Numbered from the stretch's first letter, positions 27,556 through 36,058 are shown. The stretch is 64,000 bases of DNA from Comamonas sp. NLF-1-9 (GCF_019195435.1 NZ_CP078069.1:186001-250000); one strand, 5' to 3'. Program-made: numbers and translations. Notes: generated from the letters alone by a model not told the origin.

Positions 27556-29175
27556 ATGGCTCTGGAATGGATTCTTGCCCTGGCGCTGCTGGCGCTGGTG
27601 CTCTTGCTCCTGGTGGCGCTGCTGCTGCGCCGCCCGCGCGTGGCGCTGCCGCCCGAGTGGCTCGAGCGCCTGCAGGCGCTGGAAGCGGCGGCGCAGGGCA
27701 CGCAGCTCGTGGTGGCGCGCAACGACGGTGCGCTCAGCGCCATGCGCGAGCAACTGCATGCCTTCAGCGAGGCCACGCGCGGCCTGCTCGACGAGCGCCT
27801 GGCCCAGGCGCGCGAGGAAGCCCGCGCCAGCCGGGGCGAGCTGCAGGCCGCCTTCAGCGCGCTGCAATCGCACCTGGAGCAACTGCTGGCGCAGGCGCGC
27901 GGCGAGCAGACGCAGGCGCTCGCGGCCTTTCGCAGCGAGTTGTCGGCCACGGTGCAGCAACTGGTGAGCGACAGCGCGCAGTCGCGCGAGGGCGTGGCCG
28001 CCAGCACCGAAGCCATGGCGCAGCGCATACAGCAGCGTTTTGACGCGCTCGCCGAGGTGCTGCGCGGCAGCTTTGATTCGCTCAAGGGCGATCTGCACGG
28101 GCAACTGGGCGCCAGCTCGGCCACGCTCAAGGAGCAACTGGGCAGCACCACGCAGGAGCTCACGCGCCAGCTCTCCGGCCTGGTCGCAAGCCACCAGCAG
28201 GGCGGCGAGGCGCTGCGCAATGCCTTGAACGAGCGCCTGGCCGCGATCCAGGGCGACAACGCCATGCGGCTGGAGGAAATGCGCCGCACCGTCGATGAGA
28301 AACTGCACGCCACGCTGGAGCGGCGCCTGGGCGAATCCTTCAAGCTCGTGAGTGAACGCCTGGAGCAGGTGCACAAGGGCCTGGGCGAGATGCAGACCCT
28401 GGCCGGCAGCGTGGGCGACCTCAAGCGCGTGATGACCAACGTCAAGGCGCGCGGCACCTGGGGCGAGTTGCAACTGGCCGCGATCATCGACAACGTGCTC
28501 ACCGCCGAGCAGTACGCGCGCAACGTCAAGACCGTGCCGGGCAGCGACGAGCTGGTCGAGTTCGCCATTCGCCTGCCGGGCCGGGGCCAGGACACGCCGG
28601 TGTGGCTGCCGGTCGACTCCAAATACCCGGTGGAGCACTACCAGCGCCTGCTCGATGCCCAGGACGCGGCCGACAAGGCGGCCATCGCGGCGGCGGGCAA
28701 TGCCTTCGAAACCTCGATCCGCTTCGAGGCCAGAAAGATCTCGGCCAAGTACGTGGCGCCGCCGCACACCACGGATTTCGCCATCCTCTACCTCTCGACC
28801 GAGGGCTTGTTTGCCGAGGTCATGCGCCGCCCCGGCCTGGTGGAGGCGGTGCAAAACGAGCTGCGCGTGATGATCACCGGCCCGGCCAACTTTGCCGCCA
28901 TGCTCTCGAGTCTGCAGATGGGCTTCAAGACGCTGGCAATCGAGCAGCGCTCGGCCGAGGTCTGGAGCGTGCTGGGGCAGGTCAAGACCGAGTTCGCCAA
29001 GTTTGGCGATGCGGTGGAAGCCACGCGCAAATCCATCGACGCGGCCGCGCGCAAGTTCGAGCAGGTGGACGTACGCACGCGCGCCATCCAGCGCCGGCTG
29101 CGCAGCGTGCAGGAGCTGCCGGCGCCGCCGTCGCCCGAGCCGCGCCTGCCCGACATGGACGACGAGCCCGCCTGA
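27556..29175 (+). CDS. rmuC: DNA recombination protein RmuC
   Basis: A 539-residue protein of the RmuC family, which limits inversions at short repeats and is thought to be nuclease-like. It has an N-terminal membrane helix (residues about 5-22), a long Gln/Ala/Glu-rich coiled coil to about residue 290, and the C-terminal RmuC core with GTWGELQLAAIIDNVL, WLPVDSKYPVEHYQRLLDA and FAILYLSTEGLFAEV. The Asp and Lys in VDSKYP are the conserved nuclease-like residues. The ATG at 27556 has no visible Shine-Dalgarno sequence; a dispersed repeat occupies the upstream gap. Confidence 0.9.
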   Translation: MALEWILALALLALVLLLLVALLLRRPRVALPPEWLERLQALEAAAQGTQLVVARNDGALSAMREQLHAFSEATRGLLDERLAQAREEARASRGELQAAFSALQSHLEQLLAQARGEQTQALAAFRSELSATVQQLVSDSAQSREGVAASTEAMAQRIQQRFDALAEVLRGSFDSLKGDLHGQLGASSATLKEQLGSTTQELTRQLSGLVASHQQGGEALRNALNERLAAIQGDNAMRLEEMRRTVDEKLHATLERRLGESFKLVSERLEQVHKGLGEMQTLAGSVGDLKRVMTNVKARGTWGELQLAAIIDNVLTAEQYARNVKTVPGSDELVEFAIRLPGRGQDTPVWLPVDSKYPVEHYQRLLDAQDAADKAAIAAAGNAFETSIRFEARKISAKYVAPPHTTDFAILYLSTEGLFAEVMRRPGLVEAVQNELRVMITGPANFAAMLSSLQMGFKTLAIEQRSAEVWSVLGQVKTEFAKFGDAVEATRKSIDAAARKFEQVDVRTRAIQRRLRSVQELPAPPSPEPRLPDMDDEPA

Positions 29176-29373
29176 AGCGCCCAAGAGGTGCCAGGCGAGG
29201 TCCCAGGGCAGCGCGGCAGAGCGCGTTTGTCCTACACGCCGTGGCGCGCCCGGCCTACGGCGCGCGCGGCGTGCGCGCTGCAGCATGGAGCGCAAGGCAA
29301 AGCTGCCCCGCGCTGGCGCACAGGGCGCGAGGCAGGCGCGCCGATCGAGACAGCCGCAACTTCGGAGGACAGC

Positions 29374-29562
29374 ATGCCCAGAGGTGACAAATCCGCCTAC
29401 ACCGACAAACAGAAACGCCAGGCCGAGCACATCGAGGACAGCTACGAAAAGCGCGGCGTGGACAGCGACGAGGCCGAACGCCGCGCCTGGGCCACGGTGA
29501 ACAAGCAGTCGGGCGGCGGCAAGAAGTCGGGCTCGGGGCGCAAGCACCACGGCGACAAGTGA
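29374..29562 (+). CDS. Small basic protein of the 'plasmid stabilisation' type
   Basis: A 62-residue hydrophilic protein with the conserved core KQKRQAEHIEDSYEKRGV and SDEAERRAWATVNKQSGGGK, ending in a Gly/Lys/Ser tail. Databases often label this small family plasmid stabilisation protein, but the name rests on weak evidence and the real function is unknown. It is chromosomal and widespread in proteobacteria. GGAGG 6 bases before the ATG makes a strong ribosome binding site. A hairpin follows directly at the stop. Confidence 0.75.
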   Translation: MPRGDKSAYTDKQKRQAEHIEDSYEKRGVDSDEAERRAWATVNKQSGGGKKSGSGRKHHGDK

Positions 29563-29586
29563 AAAAGGGGCGCAGTGCGCCCCTTT
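29562..29586. terminator. Bidirectional terminator
   Basis: AAAGGGGCGCA (29564-29574) and TGCGCCCCTTT (29576-29586) form a perfect 11-base stem between the small basic protein gene and the convergent fccB. On the minus strand it is followed by TTTTT, so it fits best as the fccB terminator while also serving the plus strand. Confidence 0.8.
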
Positions 29587-29608
29587 GCCACGTCCGAAGT
29601 CGCCGCGT

Positions 29609-30889
29609 TCAGGCCAGCGCGTCGGCCCAGATGTTGTTCGCCCAGGCAAGGGCAAAGCGCCCCTCGATTTCGGTCGGCGCGGCCGACAGACCGCCCGAGC
29701 CCTCCACGCTCAGCATGGTCTTCTTGGCCGCGTCGTAGCGGTGCACGCTGGCCACGTGCACCACGTCGCTCTCGCTCACGAAGCTGTAGCAGGTGTTGTT
29801 GTAGATCGGCAGATTGCCCGGCTGCCTGCCCGAGAGCAGCGCAACCACCGCGGCCGCCGCTACCTTACCGTGCTGGTTGGCCATGTGACCCGACTTGGGC
29901 ATCAACGGCGCGCTCTGGGTGCAATCGCCCAGCACGTGCACGCCCTTGGCCTGGATGTGTTCCATGCTCAGCCAGTCGACCTCGCACCAGCGCTTGTTGG
30001 CGGTGGCCAGGCCCGCCTTGACCACCACGTCGCCCGAGCGCATCGGCGGAATCACGTTGAGCACGTCGGCCTTGATGTCGTCGTTGAAGTCGAACTTCAG
30101 CGTCTTCGTGGCCACGTCCACGTCGGTGAGGCGGTGCTTGGGCCGGTAGTCGATGATGCCCTTGTAGCGCTCGGCCCACGCGGCCTTGAACAGCTTGCCC
30201 TTGGAGGTCACGTCGTCGTTGGCGTCCAGCACCAGCACCTTGGACCTGGGCTTGGCGTGCTTGAAGTAGTTGGCCACCTGGCAGGCGCGCTCGTAGGGGC
30301 CGGGCGGGCAGCGGTAGGGCGCGAGCGGAATGCTCATGGCAAACACGCCGCCGTCGGGCATGGCCTCGAGCTGCTGGCGCAGCGCCAGCGTCTGCGGACC
30401 GGCCTTCCAGGCATGCAGTACCTGGTCCTGCGCGCCGGCCTTGTTCATGCCGGGCAGTTGCTCCCACATGAAGTCGACGCCGGGTGAGAGAACCAGGCGG
30501 TCGTAGGCCAGGGTGCCCCCGCCAGCGAGCCTGACCTGGCGCGTGTCCAGGTCGATGCCGCTGACCCGGTCGCGCACCACTTTCACGCCATGGCGCGCGC
30601 TCAGGTTGTCGTAGGGCGTGGTGATGTCGGCCATGGTCTTGGTGCCGCCCAGCACCAGGTTGGAGATCGGGCAGGAGACGAAGGCCGCGTTCGGTTCGAC
30701 CAGCGTGACCTCGACCTTGCCCTCGGACCACATGCGGATGTACTTGGCCGCAGTGGCGCCGCCGTAGCCGCCGCCGACCACGACGACCTTGCCCCCTGCA
30801 GTACCGCCCACCGAGGCGCAGCCTGCCAGGCCCAGCGCGGAGACGGCCGAAACGGCCGAGCCGGCACGAATGAATTGACGACGATCCAT
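29609..30889 (-). CDS. fccB: Flavocytochrome c sulfide dehydrogenase, flavoprotein subunit
   Basis: A 426-residue periplasmic flavoprotein that oxidises sulfide and passes electrons to its cytochrome c subunit. The N terminus MDRRQFIRAG is a Tat signal; it is followed by LGLAGC, so the mature protein may also be a lipoprotein. KVVVVGGGYGGATAAKYI binds FAD. AAFVSCPISN holds the Cys that carries covalent FAD in Allochromatium. RCPPGPYERA and VLGDCTQSAPLMPKSG hold the two Cys of the active-site disulfide, the second shifted by one position. It lies 11 bases after fccA on the same strand with GGAGG before the ATG. Confidence 0.88.
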   Translation of the reverse strand: MDRRQFIRAGSAVSAVSALGLAGCASVGGTAGGKVVVVGGGYGGATAAKYIRMWSEGKVEVTLVEPNAAFVSCPISNLVLGGTKTMADITTPYDNLSARHGVKVVRDRVSGIDLDTRQVRLAGGGTLAYDRLVLSPGVDFMWEQLPGMNKAGAQDQVLHAWKAGPQTLALRQQLEAMPDGGVFAMSIPLAPYRCPPGPYERACQVANYFKHAKPRSKVLVLDANDDVTSKGKLFKAAWAERYKGIIDYRPKHRLTDVDVATKTLKFDFNDDIKADVLNVIPPMRSGDVVVKAGLATANKRWCEVDWLSMEHIQAKGVHVLGDCTQSAPLMPKSGHMANQHGKVAAAAVVALLSGRQPGNLPIYNNTCYSFVSESDVVHVASVHRYDAAKKTMLSVEGSGGLSAAPTEIEGRFALAWANNIWADALA

Positions 30890-30900
30890 GGTGTGCCTCC

Positions 30901-31209
30901 TCATTTCTTCTGCGCGGCGAAGTAGCCGGCGATGGCGCTCAGCTGCTCATCGGTATAGCCCTTGGCCAGCTGCTGCATGATGGTGGACGGCGCGCTGCCA
31001 TTCTTGTAGGCGAGCAGCTTGTCGGTCATGTCGGCCTGGTTTTTGCCGGCCAGCGGCGGCATGCCCTTGAGGGCGTGGCCGTCGGTGCCGTGGCAGTTGG
31101 CGCAGCCGGCGGCCCAGCTGCGCACCTGCAGCGGGTCGGACTGGGCCTGGGCAAGACCGGCGGTGGTCATGAGACCGACCGCAAGGGTGGCGAAAAGCAT
31201 TCTTTTCAT
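30901..31209 (-). CDS. fccA: Monohaem cytochrome c subunit of flavocytochrome c
   Basis: A 102-residue periplasmic class I cytochrome c. A signal peptide of about 22 residues ends in LAQAQ, followed by SWAAGCANCHGTDG with one CxxCH (Cys36, Cys39, His40). The distal ligand is probably the Met in STIMQQLAKGYT. The diheme FccA of purple sulfur bacteria is about twice as long, so this is the single-haem form seen in many betaproteobacteria. It is the first gene of the fccAB pair, with AGGAGG before the ATG. Together they probably detoxify sulfide or feed electrons from it to the respiratory chain. Confidence 0.85.
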   Translation of the reverse strand: MKRMLFATLAVGLMTTAGLAQAQSDPLQVRSWAAGCANCHGTDGHALKGMPPLAGKNQADMTDKLLAYKNGSAPSTIMQQLAKGYTDEQLSAIAGYFAAQKK

Positions 31210-31300
31210 GGTTTGGCGTCCTCCTGTGGACATTGGGGGGCGGAAAATCATTGGTACCCAGCGGGTGCGGGCATCGTAAGCCGGCGCTTATATGTGTCCT

Positions 31301-31318
31301 CCAAGGGTTTACCCTTGG
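31301..31318. promoter_or_regulatory. CCAAGGGTTTACCCTTGG palindrome upstream of fccAB
   Basis: CCAAGGGTTTACCCTTGG has seven-base perfect arms around TTTA. It lies about 92 bases upstream of the fccA start and 155 bases before the P450 start, in the divergent promoter region. It shares the AAGGGT/ACCCTT arms with sites at 22561 and 59275. It looks like a dimeric repressor or activator site. Confidence 0.45.
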
Positions 31319-31347
31319 TTCTTAGCCATTGATTTCATAAGCAAAAA

Positions 31348-31404
31348 CCCCGGCAGGCAATGGCCTTTGGTGCTGCATGGAGATGGTTTTTGTGCTTGCC
31401 GGGG
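31348..31404. repeat. Long inverted repeat between fccA and the P450 gene
   Basis: CCCCGGCAGGCA (31348-31359) is complementary to TGCTTGCCGGGG (31393-31404) with one G-T pair, around a 33-base loop. It could be a terminator-like structure or a protein site. No gene ends here, so its role is unclear. Confidence 0.4.
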
Positions 31405-31473
31405 GTGTGACATAGTCGGGTTTTCCCTTAAGGCGCCGCACGAGGCGTTTTTTTGAGTGCCGCTTTCAATGCC

Positions 31474-32646
31474 ATGACCGAATGTTCAAGCTCAGACTGG
31501 GATGTGCGCAGCGACGAGGTGCAGCGCAATCCGATGGCGGCATACGACCGCTTGCGCGAATCGCACGGCATGGCGCAATCGCAGGTGCTGCACACCTCGG
31601 TGTTTCGCCACGCCGACGTGCTGGCCGTGGTGCAGGACCACGCGCGCTTCAGCAGCGTGGTGTCTGCGCATGTGGCGGTGCCCAACGGCATGGATCCGCC
31701 CGAGCACACGCGCTACCGGCGCCTGATCGAGCCCTACTTCGCGCCCGAGCGGGTGGCCGCGATGCGCCCGCTCTACCAGCGCCTGGCGCAAGAACTGCTG
31801 GCCCAGACGCGCCAGACGCATGCAGGCCAGGCCTTCGACTTCATCGCCACCTGCGCCTTGCCCTATGCGGCACGCACGCAGTGTGCCTTCCTCGGCTGGC
31901 CGCTGGCGCTGGAGGGCGTGCTGTGCGACTGGATCGCCCAGCACCATGCGGCGGTGTTCGCGCAAGATCGAGCACGCCTGGCGCAGCTCGGCCAGGCCTT
32001 TGAAGCGCTGATCGAGCGTCTGCTCGACGAGCGCGACGCCGGCGCCGACGGCCCGCCGCGCGACGCGACCGAGGCGCTGATGCGCGAGCGCATCGATGGC
32101 CAGCCGCTGGCGCGCAGCGCCATAGCGAGCATCCTGCGCAACTGGACCGTGGGCGAGATCGGCACCATTGCCGCCTCCGTCGGCATCCTGGCCGACTGGC
32201 TGGCCCGCCACCCCGGGCTGCAGCAGCAACTGCGCGCCGAGCCCGCGCTGCAGGCCGAGGCGATCGAAGAGATCCTGCGTCTGCACGGGCCGCTTGCGGT
32301 GAACCGCCGCGTGGCGCGCTGCCCGGTGCACCTTGGCGGGCACGACTTTCAGGCCGGCGAGCGCGTCACCGTGCACTGGGGCGCGGCCAACCGCGACCCG
32401 CGCGTGTTCGAGGCGCCGGGGGAATTTCGCTTTGGCCGCGATCACGCGCGCAACCTGCTCTACGGCGCGGGCATCCATGTCTGCCCCGGCGCGCCACTGG
32501 CGCGGGCGCAACTGGCGCTGTGGCTGCAGGCCTTGCTCGGCGCCACCAGGCACTTGGCGCTGGCCCAGCCGCAGCAGCCGGCGCAGTACGCGCGCTACCC
32601 GGCCATGGGCTTCGAGCGCCTGGCGCTGGTGCTGGACTGGGCCTGA
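31474..32646 (+). CDS. Cytochrome P450
   Basis: A bacterial soluble P450 of about 390 residues. The haem loop is LLYGAGIHVCPGAPLARAQL with the Cys thiolate ligand, the K-helix ExxR is in IEEILRLHG, and the MDPPEHTRYRRLIEPYF block is typical. The I helix reads WTVGEIGTIAASVGI rather than the usual AGxDT, so oxygen activation may differ. No ferredoxin or reductase gene is nearby, and the substrate is unknown. An in-frame TTG at 31453 could extend it by seven residues. A T8 run after a small GGCG hairpin sits just upstream of the start and may weaken read-through. Confidence 0.85.
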   Translation: MTECSSSDWDVRSDEVQRNPMAAYDRLRESHGMAQSQVLHTSVFRHADVLAVVQDHARFSSVVSAHVAVPNGMDPPEHTRYRRLIEPYFAPERVAAMRPLYQRLAQELLAQTRQTHAGQAFDFIATCALPYAARTQCAFLGWPLALEGVLCDWIAQHHAAVFAQDRARLAQLGQAFEALIERLLDERDAGADGPPRDATEALMRERIDGQPLARSAIASILRNWTVGEIGTIAASVGILADWLARHPGLQQQLRAEPALQAEAIEEILRLHGPLAVNRRVARCPVHLGGHDFQAGERVTVHWGAANRDPRVFEAPGEFRFGRDHARNLLYGAGIHVCPGAPLARAQLALWLQALLGATRHLALAQPQQPAQYARYPAMGFERLALVLDWA

Positions 32647-32682
32647 GGCGCGGGCGCCGCCAGGGACTTGTTCAGCGTCGCC

Positions 32683-33546
32683 CTAGGCCGCGTAGAAGCT
32701 GCGGATGATCTCCCAGGCCTGCTGCGCGTCGTCGGTGACGTGAAACAGCCGCAGGTCTTCCTCGTGGATCGTGCCTTCTTCGACCAGCACGTCCAGGTGC
32801 AGCACGCGGCTCCAGAACTGCGAGCCGAAGAGCACGATGGGCACAGGCTTGGCCTTGCGCGTCTGCACCAGGGTCAGCACCTCGAACAATTCGTCGAGCG
32901 TGCCAAAACCCCCGGGGAAGACGACCAGTGCCTTGGCGCGCATCATGAAATGCATCTTGCGCAGCGCAAAGTAGTGGAACTTGAAGGCCAGTGAGGGTGT
33001 GATGAAGCGGTTGCAGCTTTGCTCGTGCGGCAGCGTGATGTTCAGCCCTATGCTGGGCGCGCCCACGTCGTGCGCGCCGCGGTTGGCCGCTTCCATGATG
33101 CCCGGGCCCCCGCCCGTGCAGATGGTCAGGCGCTCGGCCGGCGGGCGGCCTTGGCTGTATTCGGACACGTGGCGGGCAAACCGGCGTGCCTGCTCGTAGT
33201 AGTGCGAGCTCTTGAGTTTGCGCTCGGCCAGCGTGATCGCGCGCGCGTCGCCGCCGGCGCGCGCGGCATCGAGCTGCGCCTGCGCCTCCTCGGGCGCGAG
33301 CGTGCGCGCGCTGCCATAGACCACTACGGTGCTCTCGATCTCCTGGGCCGCCAGGTCCAGATCGGGCTTGAGCAGTTCAAGCTGAAAGCGGATGCCGCGC
33401 GTCTCGCGCCGCTGCAGGAACTCAGGGTCGATGAAGGCCAGTCGGTAGGCGTCGGGCTTGAGCGGGTCGCTGTCGAGCGGGCCGTGGTCCAGCTCGCCCC
33501 ACATCTGCATCAGGCGAGGGTCGCGAAGTTCGGTATTGGCGTCCAT
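32683..33546 (-). CDS. LOG family protein (cytokinin riboside 5'-monophosphate phosphoribohydrolase type)
   Basis: A 287-residue LOG-family protein with the signature motifs GGGPGIMEAANRGA and PGGFGTLDELFEVLTLVQT, the latter holding the PGGxGTxxE active site. Family members split nucleoside monophosphates into base and ribose 5-phosphate. The N-terminal 100 residues, longer than in compact LOG proteins, are typical of the larger type II/PpnN-like subgroup. It is convergent with the P450 gene. No clear ribosome binding site precedes the ATG at 33546. Confidence 0.83.
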   Translation of the reverse strand: MDANTELRDPRLMQMWGELDHGPLDSDPLKPDAYRLAFIDPEFLQRRETRGIRFQLELLKPDLDLAAQEIESTVVVYGSARTLAPEEAQAQLDAARAGGDARAITLAERKLKSSHYYEQARRFARHVSEYSQGRPPAERLTICTGGGPGIMEAANRGAHDVGAPSIGLNITLPHEQSCNRFITPSLAFKFHYFALRKMHFMMRAKALVVFPGGFGTLDELFEVLTLVQTRKAKPVPIVLFGSQFWSRVLHLDVLVEEGTIHEEDLRLFHVTDDAQQAWEIIRSFYAA

Positions 33547-33623
33547 GGTTTCATTATAAAAATCGGAGTCTTCCCATTATGCTGCCTGCGAAAGGCGCTA
33601 TTTTTATGGGAGTAATTGCGGCA

Positions 33624-34007
33624 TCATGCCGCCCTGAGCCAGGGCGTCAGGCTGTGCAGCCCCAGCCAGGTCATGGTGAGCGAGCCCGCCAGGTGGAGCA
33701 TGGCCGCCAGCAGCGCCAGGCCCAGCCGCCCTTGCATGAGCAGTGCCAGCACCTCGGCGGAGAAGGTGGAAAAAGTGGTGAGCGCGCCCAGAAAACCGGT
33801 CACCAGCGCCAGGCGCCAGAGCGGGTCGAGCTGCGGCAGCGCCTGCAGTGCGGCGATTGCCAGCCCCACCAGGTAGCCGCCCAGGAGGTTTGCCGCCAAC
33901 GTGCCCCAGGGCAGCAGCGCGCCCGGGGTGTTCAGCCACAGCCCCAGCGCCCAGCGCAGCAGCGCCCCGAAGCTGGCGCCCAGACAGATGGCGGCGGCGG
34001 AAAGCAT
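33624..34007 (-). CDS. crcB: Fluoride channel CrcB/Fluc
   Basis: A 127-residue four-helix membrane protein that exports fluoride as an antiparallel dimer. Conserved segments are GASFGALLRWALG near the N terminus, NLLGGYLVG (channel Asn) and GFLGALTTFSTFSAEV, which lines the pore and the sodium site. The start at 34007 gives the usual family length. It lies 17 bases after serB on the same strand, so it is probably expressed from the serB transcript. No fluoride riboswitch is visible in that gap. Confidence 0.9.
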   Translation of the reverse strand: MLSAAAICLGASFGALLRWALGLWLNTPGALLPWGTLAANLLGGYLVGLAIAALQALPQLDPLWRLALVTGFLGALTTFSTFSAEVLALLMQGRLGLALLAAMLHLAGSLTMTWLGLHSLTPWLRAA

Positions 34008-34024
34008 GCGCCGGCCCGCCCGCT

Positions 34025-34756
34025 TCAGGCACGCGCGGGTGCGAAGACTTCCAGCAGCCGGTCCAGCCCGCCCTGGTCGATTGCCACATTGGCGCGCGCG
34101 CGCACCGCGGGCTTGGCGTGCCAGGCCACGGACAGGCCGGCGGCTTCCATCATCTGCAGGTCGTTGGCGCCGTCGCCCATGGCCATGGTCTGCGCCGGGG
34201 CAATGCCCATGAGCGAAGCCAGCTCCAGCAGGGCGCGGCGTTTTTCCGCGCCGTCGCAAATGTCGCCCCAGACCTGGTCGACCATGCGGCCCGTCAGCCG
34301 CCCGCCGCGCAGCTCCAGCACGTTGGAGCGCGCAAAGCGCATGCCTAGACGCGCCTTCACCCGGTCGGCAAAAAAGCTGAAGCCGCCCGACACCAGCAGC
34401 GTGGCCACGCCGGCGCCGTGCAGCACCTGCATCAGGCGCTCGGCACCGGGGTTCAGCCGCAGGCGCTCGGTGTAGACGGCCTCCAGCTGCTCGACCGTGA
34501 CGCCCTCGAGCAGCGCCACGCGCTGGCGCAGGCTTTCCTTGTAGTCGCTGATCCGGCCCTGCATGGCCGCTTCGGTGATGGCAGCGACCTCGGCCTTGCG
34601 ACCGACGGCGGCGGCGATCTCGTCCACGCATTCGATGCCGATCAACGTCGAATCCATGTCGCAGGCCAGCAGTTGGTAGTCGGACAGGTGCAGCGGCGTG
34701 GTGATGCCCTGCACCACCAGGCCGGGCGCAATTTCGCGCGGGGTGTTGGTGTTCAT
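34025..34756 (-). CDS. serB: Phosphoserine phosphatase
   Basis: A 243-residue HAD-superfamily phosphatase that completes serine synthesis by removing phosphate from O-phosphoserine. The catalytic DMDSTLIGIECVDEIA (with the nucleophilic Asp), VSGGFSFFADRV, and GDGANDLQMMEAAGLSVAWHAKP are all standard. The N-terminal ACT-like part of the E. coli enzyme is reduced to about 30 residues. It starts 25 bases after the add stop and is followed by crcB at 17 bases. Confidence 0.92.
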   Translation of the reverse strand: MNTNTPREIAPGLVVQGITTPLHLSDYQLLACDMDSTLIGIECVDEIAAAVGRKAEVAAITEAAMQGRISDYKESLRQRVALLEGVTVEQLEAVYTERLRLNPGAERLMQVLHGAGVATLLVSGGFSFFADRVKARLGMRFARSNVLELRGGRLTGRMVDQVWGDICDGAEKRRALLELASLMGIAPAQTMAMGDGANDLQMMEAAGLSVAWHAKPAVRARANVAIDQGGLDRLLEVFAPARA

Positions 34757-34781
34757 GATGGGAGGAATTATCGGCCGCGCT

Positions 34782-35828
34782 TCAGTGCGCAAAGCGCTCG
34801 AACACCTCGCCCAGCTGGTCCATCCAGCGCGCCTTGGCGCTGGTCGGGGCAAAGCTTGCCTCGAAACTGTTGGCGGCCAGCTGCCAGGCGTGCGGCGCGC
34901 CCATGCCGGTCGCGGCAAAGACCTGGTGCAGGTTGTCGTTCAGATAGCCGCCAAAGTAGGCCGGGTCGTCCGAATTGGCCGTGGCTGCCAGGCCCGCGTC
35001 GAGCAGCGCCTTGAGATTGTGCTGGCGCAGGTCGGGGAAGACCTGCAGCTTCTGGTTGGACAGCGGGCAGACGGTGAGCGGTACGCGCTCGGCCGCCAGG
35101 CGCTGCATCAGCGCCTTGTCGTGCACCGCCTGCACGCCGTGGTCTATGCGCTCGGCATGCAACAGATCGAGCGCCTGCCAGATGTAGGCCGGCGGCCCTT
35201 CCTCGCCGGCGTGGGCGACGATGTGAAACCCGAGCTCGCGGCAGCGCGCGAACACGCGCTGGAATTTTTCCGGCGGGTGCCCGAGCTCGCTGGAATCGAG
35301 CCCCACGCCAATGAAGTGCTCGCGCAGCGGCAGCGCTTGCTCCAGGGTTTCAAAGGCCTCGCGCTCGCTCAGATGGCGCAGAAAGCTCAGGATCAGGCGG
35401 GCGCTGATGCCGTGGCGCTGCTGCGCCTCTTCGCAAGCGCGCGCCAGGCCGCGCACCACGCTGTCCATCGCCACGCCGCGCTCGGTGTGGGTCTGGGGGT
35501 CGAAGAAGATTTCCGCGTGCACTATGTTATCCATAGCTGCTCGCGCAAGATAGGCAAGCGCCATCTCGTAAAAATCCTCTTCGGTCTGGAGCACGCCCGC
35601 GCCCTGGTAGTACAGGTCGAGAAAGCTCTGCAAGTCGCTGAAGGCGTAGGCGCTGCGCAAATCCTGCACGCTGGCGTAGGGCAGGGCGATGCCATTGCGC
35701 CGCGCCAGCTCGAAGATCATTTCCGGCTCGAGCGAGCCCTCGATGTGGATGTGCAGCTCCGCCTTGGGCATGGCGGCAAGCAGCGCGTTCAGGCGTTCGG
35801 GGGCGATGCGGGGCAGGTTCTGGGGCAC
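34782..35828 (-). CDS. add: Adenosine/adenine deaminase
   Basis: A 348-residue zinc amidohydrolase that deaminates adenosine or adenine in purine salvage. Metal ligands are in [11 protein letters not shown] and [10 protein letters not shown]; the catalytic Glu follows in HAGEEG, then ERIDHGVQA and the metal Asp in [15 protein letters not shown]. The blocks [14 protein letters not shown] and [10 protein letters not shown] are more like the adenine deaminase subgroup (fungal Aah1 type) than true adenosine deaminase, so the substrate may be adenine. It appears to be first in an add-serB-crcB unit. Confidence 0.85.
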   Translation of the reverse strand: MPQNLPRIAPERLNALLAAMPKAELHIHIEGSLEPEMIFELARRNGIALPYASVQDLRSAYAFSDLQSFLDLYYQGAGVLQTEEDFYEMALAYLARAAMDNIVHAEIFFDPQTHTERGVAMDSVVRGLARACEEAQQRHGISARLILSFLRHLSEREAFETLEQALPLREHFIGVGLDSSELGHPPEKFQRVFARCRELGFHIVAHAGEEGPPAYIWQALDLLHAERIDHGVQAVHDKALMQRLAAERVPLTVCPLSNQKLQVFPDLRQHNLKALLDAGLAATANSDDPAYFGGYLNDNLHQVFAATGMGAPHAWQLAANSFEASFAPTSAKARWMDQLGEVFERFAH

Positions 35829-35930
35829 GTCGGGCTCCGTCGGCTAAAGACAGGTCTGAACATACCATCGGCGCGCTCCGGCTGACGCCCGGGCGCGGCG
35901 CGACGGCCAGCTTGAAGCAGCGCAAGCGGG

Positions 35931-35974
35931 CAAAAACGGGCAAGGGCCCCTGGCCGGATGGCGAGGAGCCCTTG
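35931..35974 (-). terminator. Terminator after tRNA-Pro
   Basis: On the minus strand CAAGGGCTCC (35974-35965) pairs with GGGGCCCTTG (35950-35941) with one wobble, and CCCG then TTTTT follows. It ends the long thrS-to-tRNA-Pro unit. Confidence 0.75.
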
Positions 35975-35981
35975 TCGTGAT

Positions 35982-36058
35982 TGGTCGGCGTGGCGGGATT
36001 CGAACTCGCGACCCCTTGCACCCCATGCAAGTGCGCTACCAGGCTGCGCTACACGCCG
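35982..36058 (-). tRNA. tRNA-Pro (GGG anticodon)
   Basis: On the minus strand a complete cloverleaf begins CGGCGTGTAGCGCAGCCTGG and ends with encoded CCA. The acceptor arms CGGCGTG and CACGCCG pair perfectly. The anticodon arm CTTGC-ATGGGGT-GCAAG places GGG at positions 34-36. The T loop is GTTCGAATC. It starts 25 bases after the MerR-family gene and likely belongs to the same transcript. Confidence 0.97.

Noticed and set aside
34008..34024. Fluoride riboswitch upstream of crcB
   Set aside because: The gap to serB is only 17 bases and has no room for the structure.
35515..35560. Apparent repeat copy (AGCAGCTATGGATAAC on the minus strand) within add
   Set aside because: The residues it encodes ([16 protein letters not shown]) are the normal conserved sequence of the deaminase family, so the similarity is accidental.
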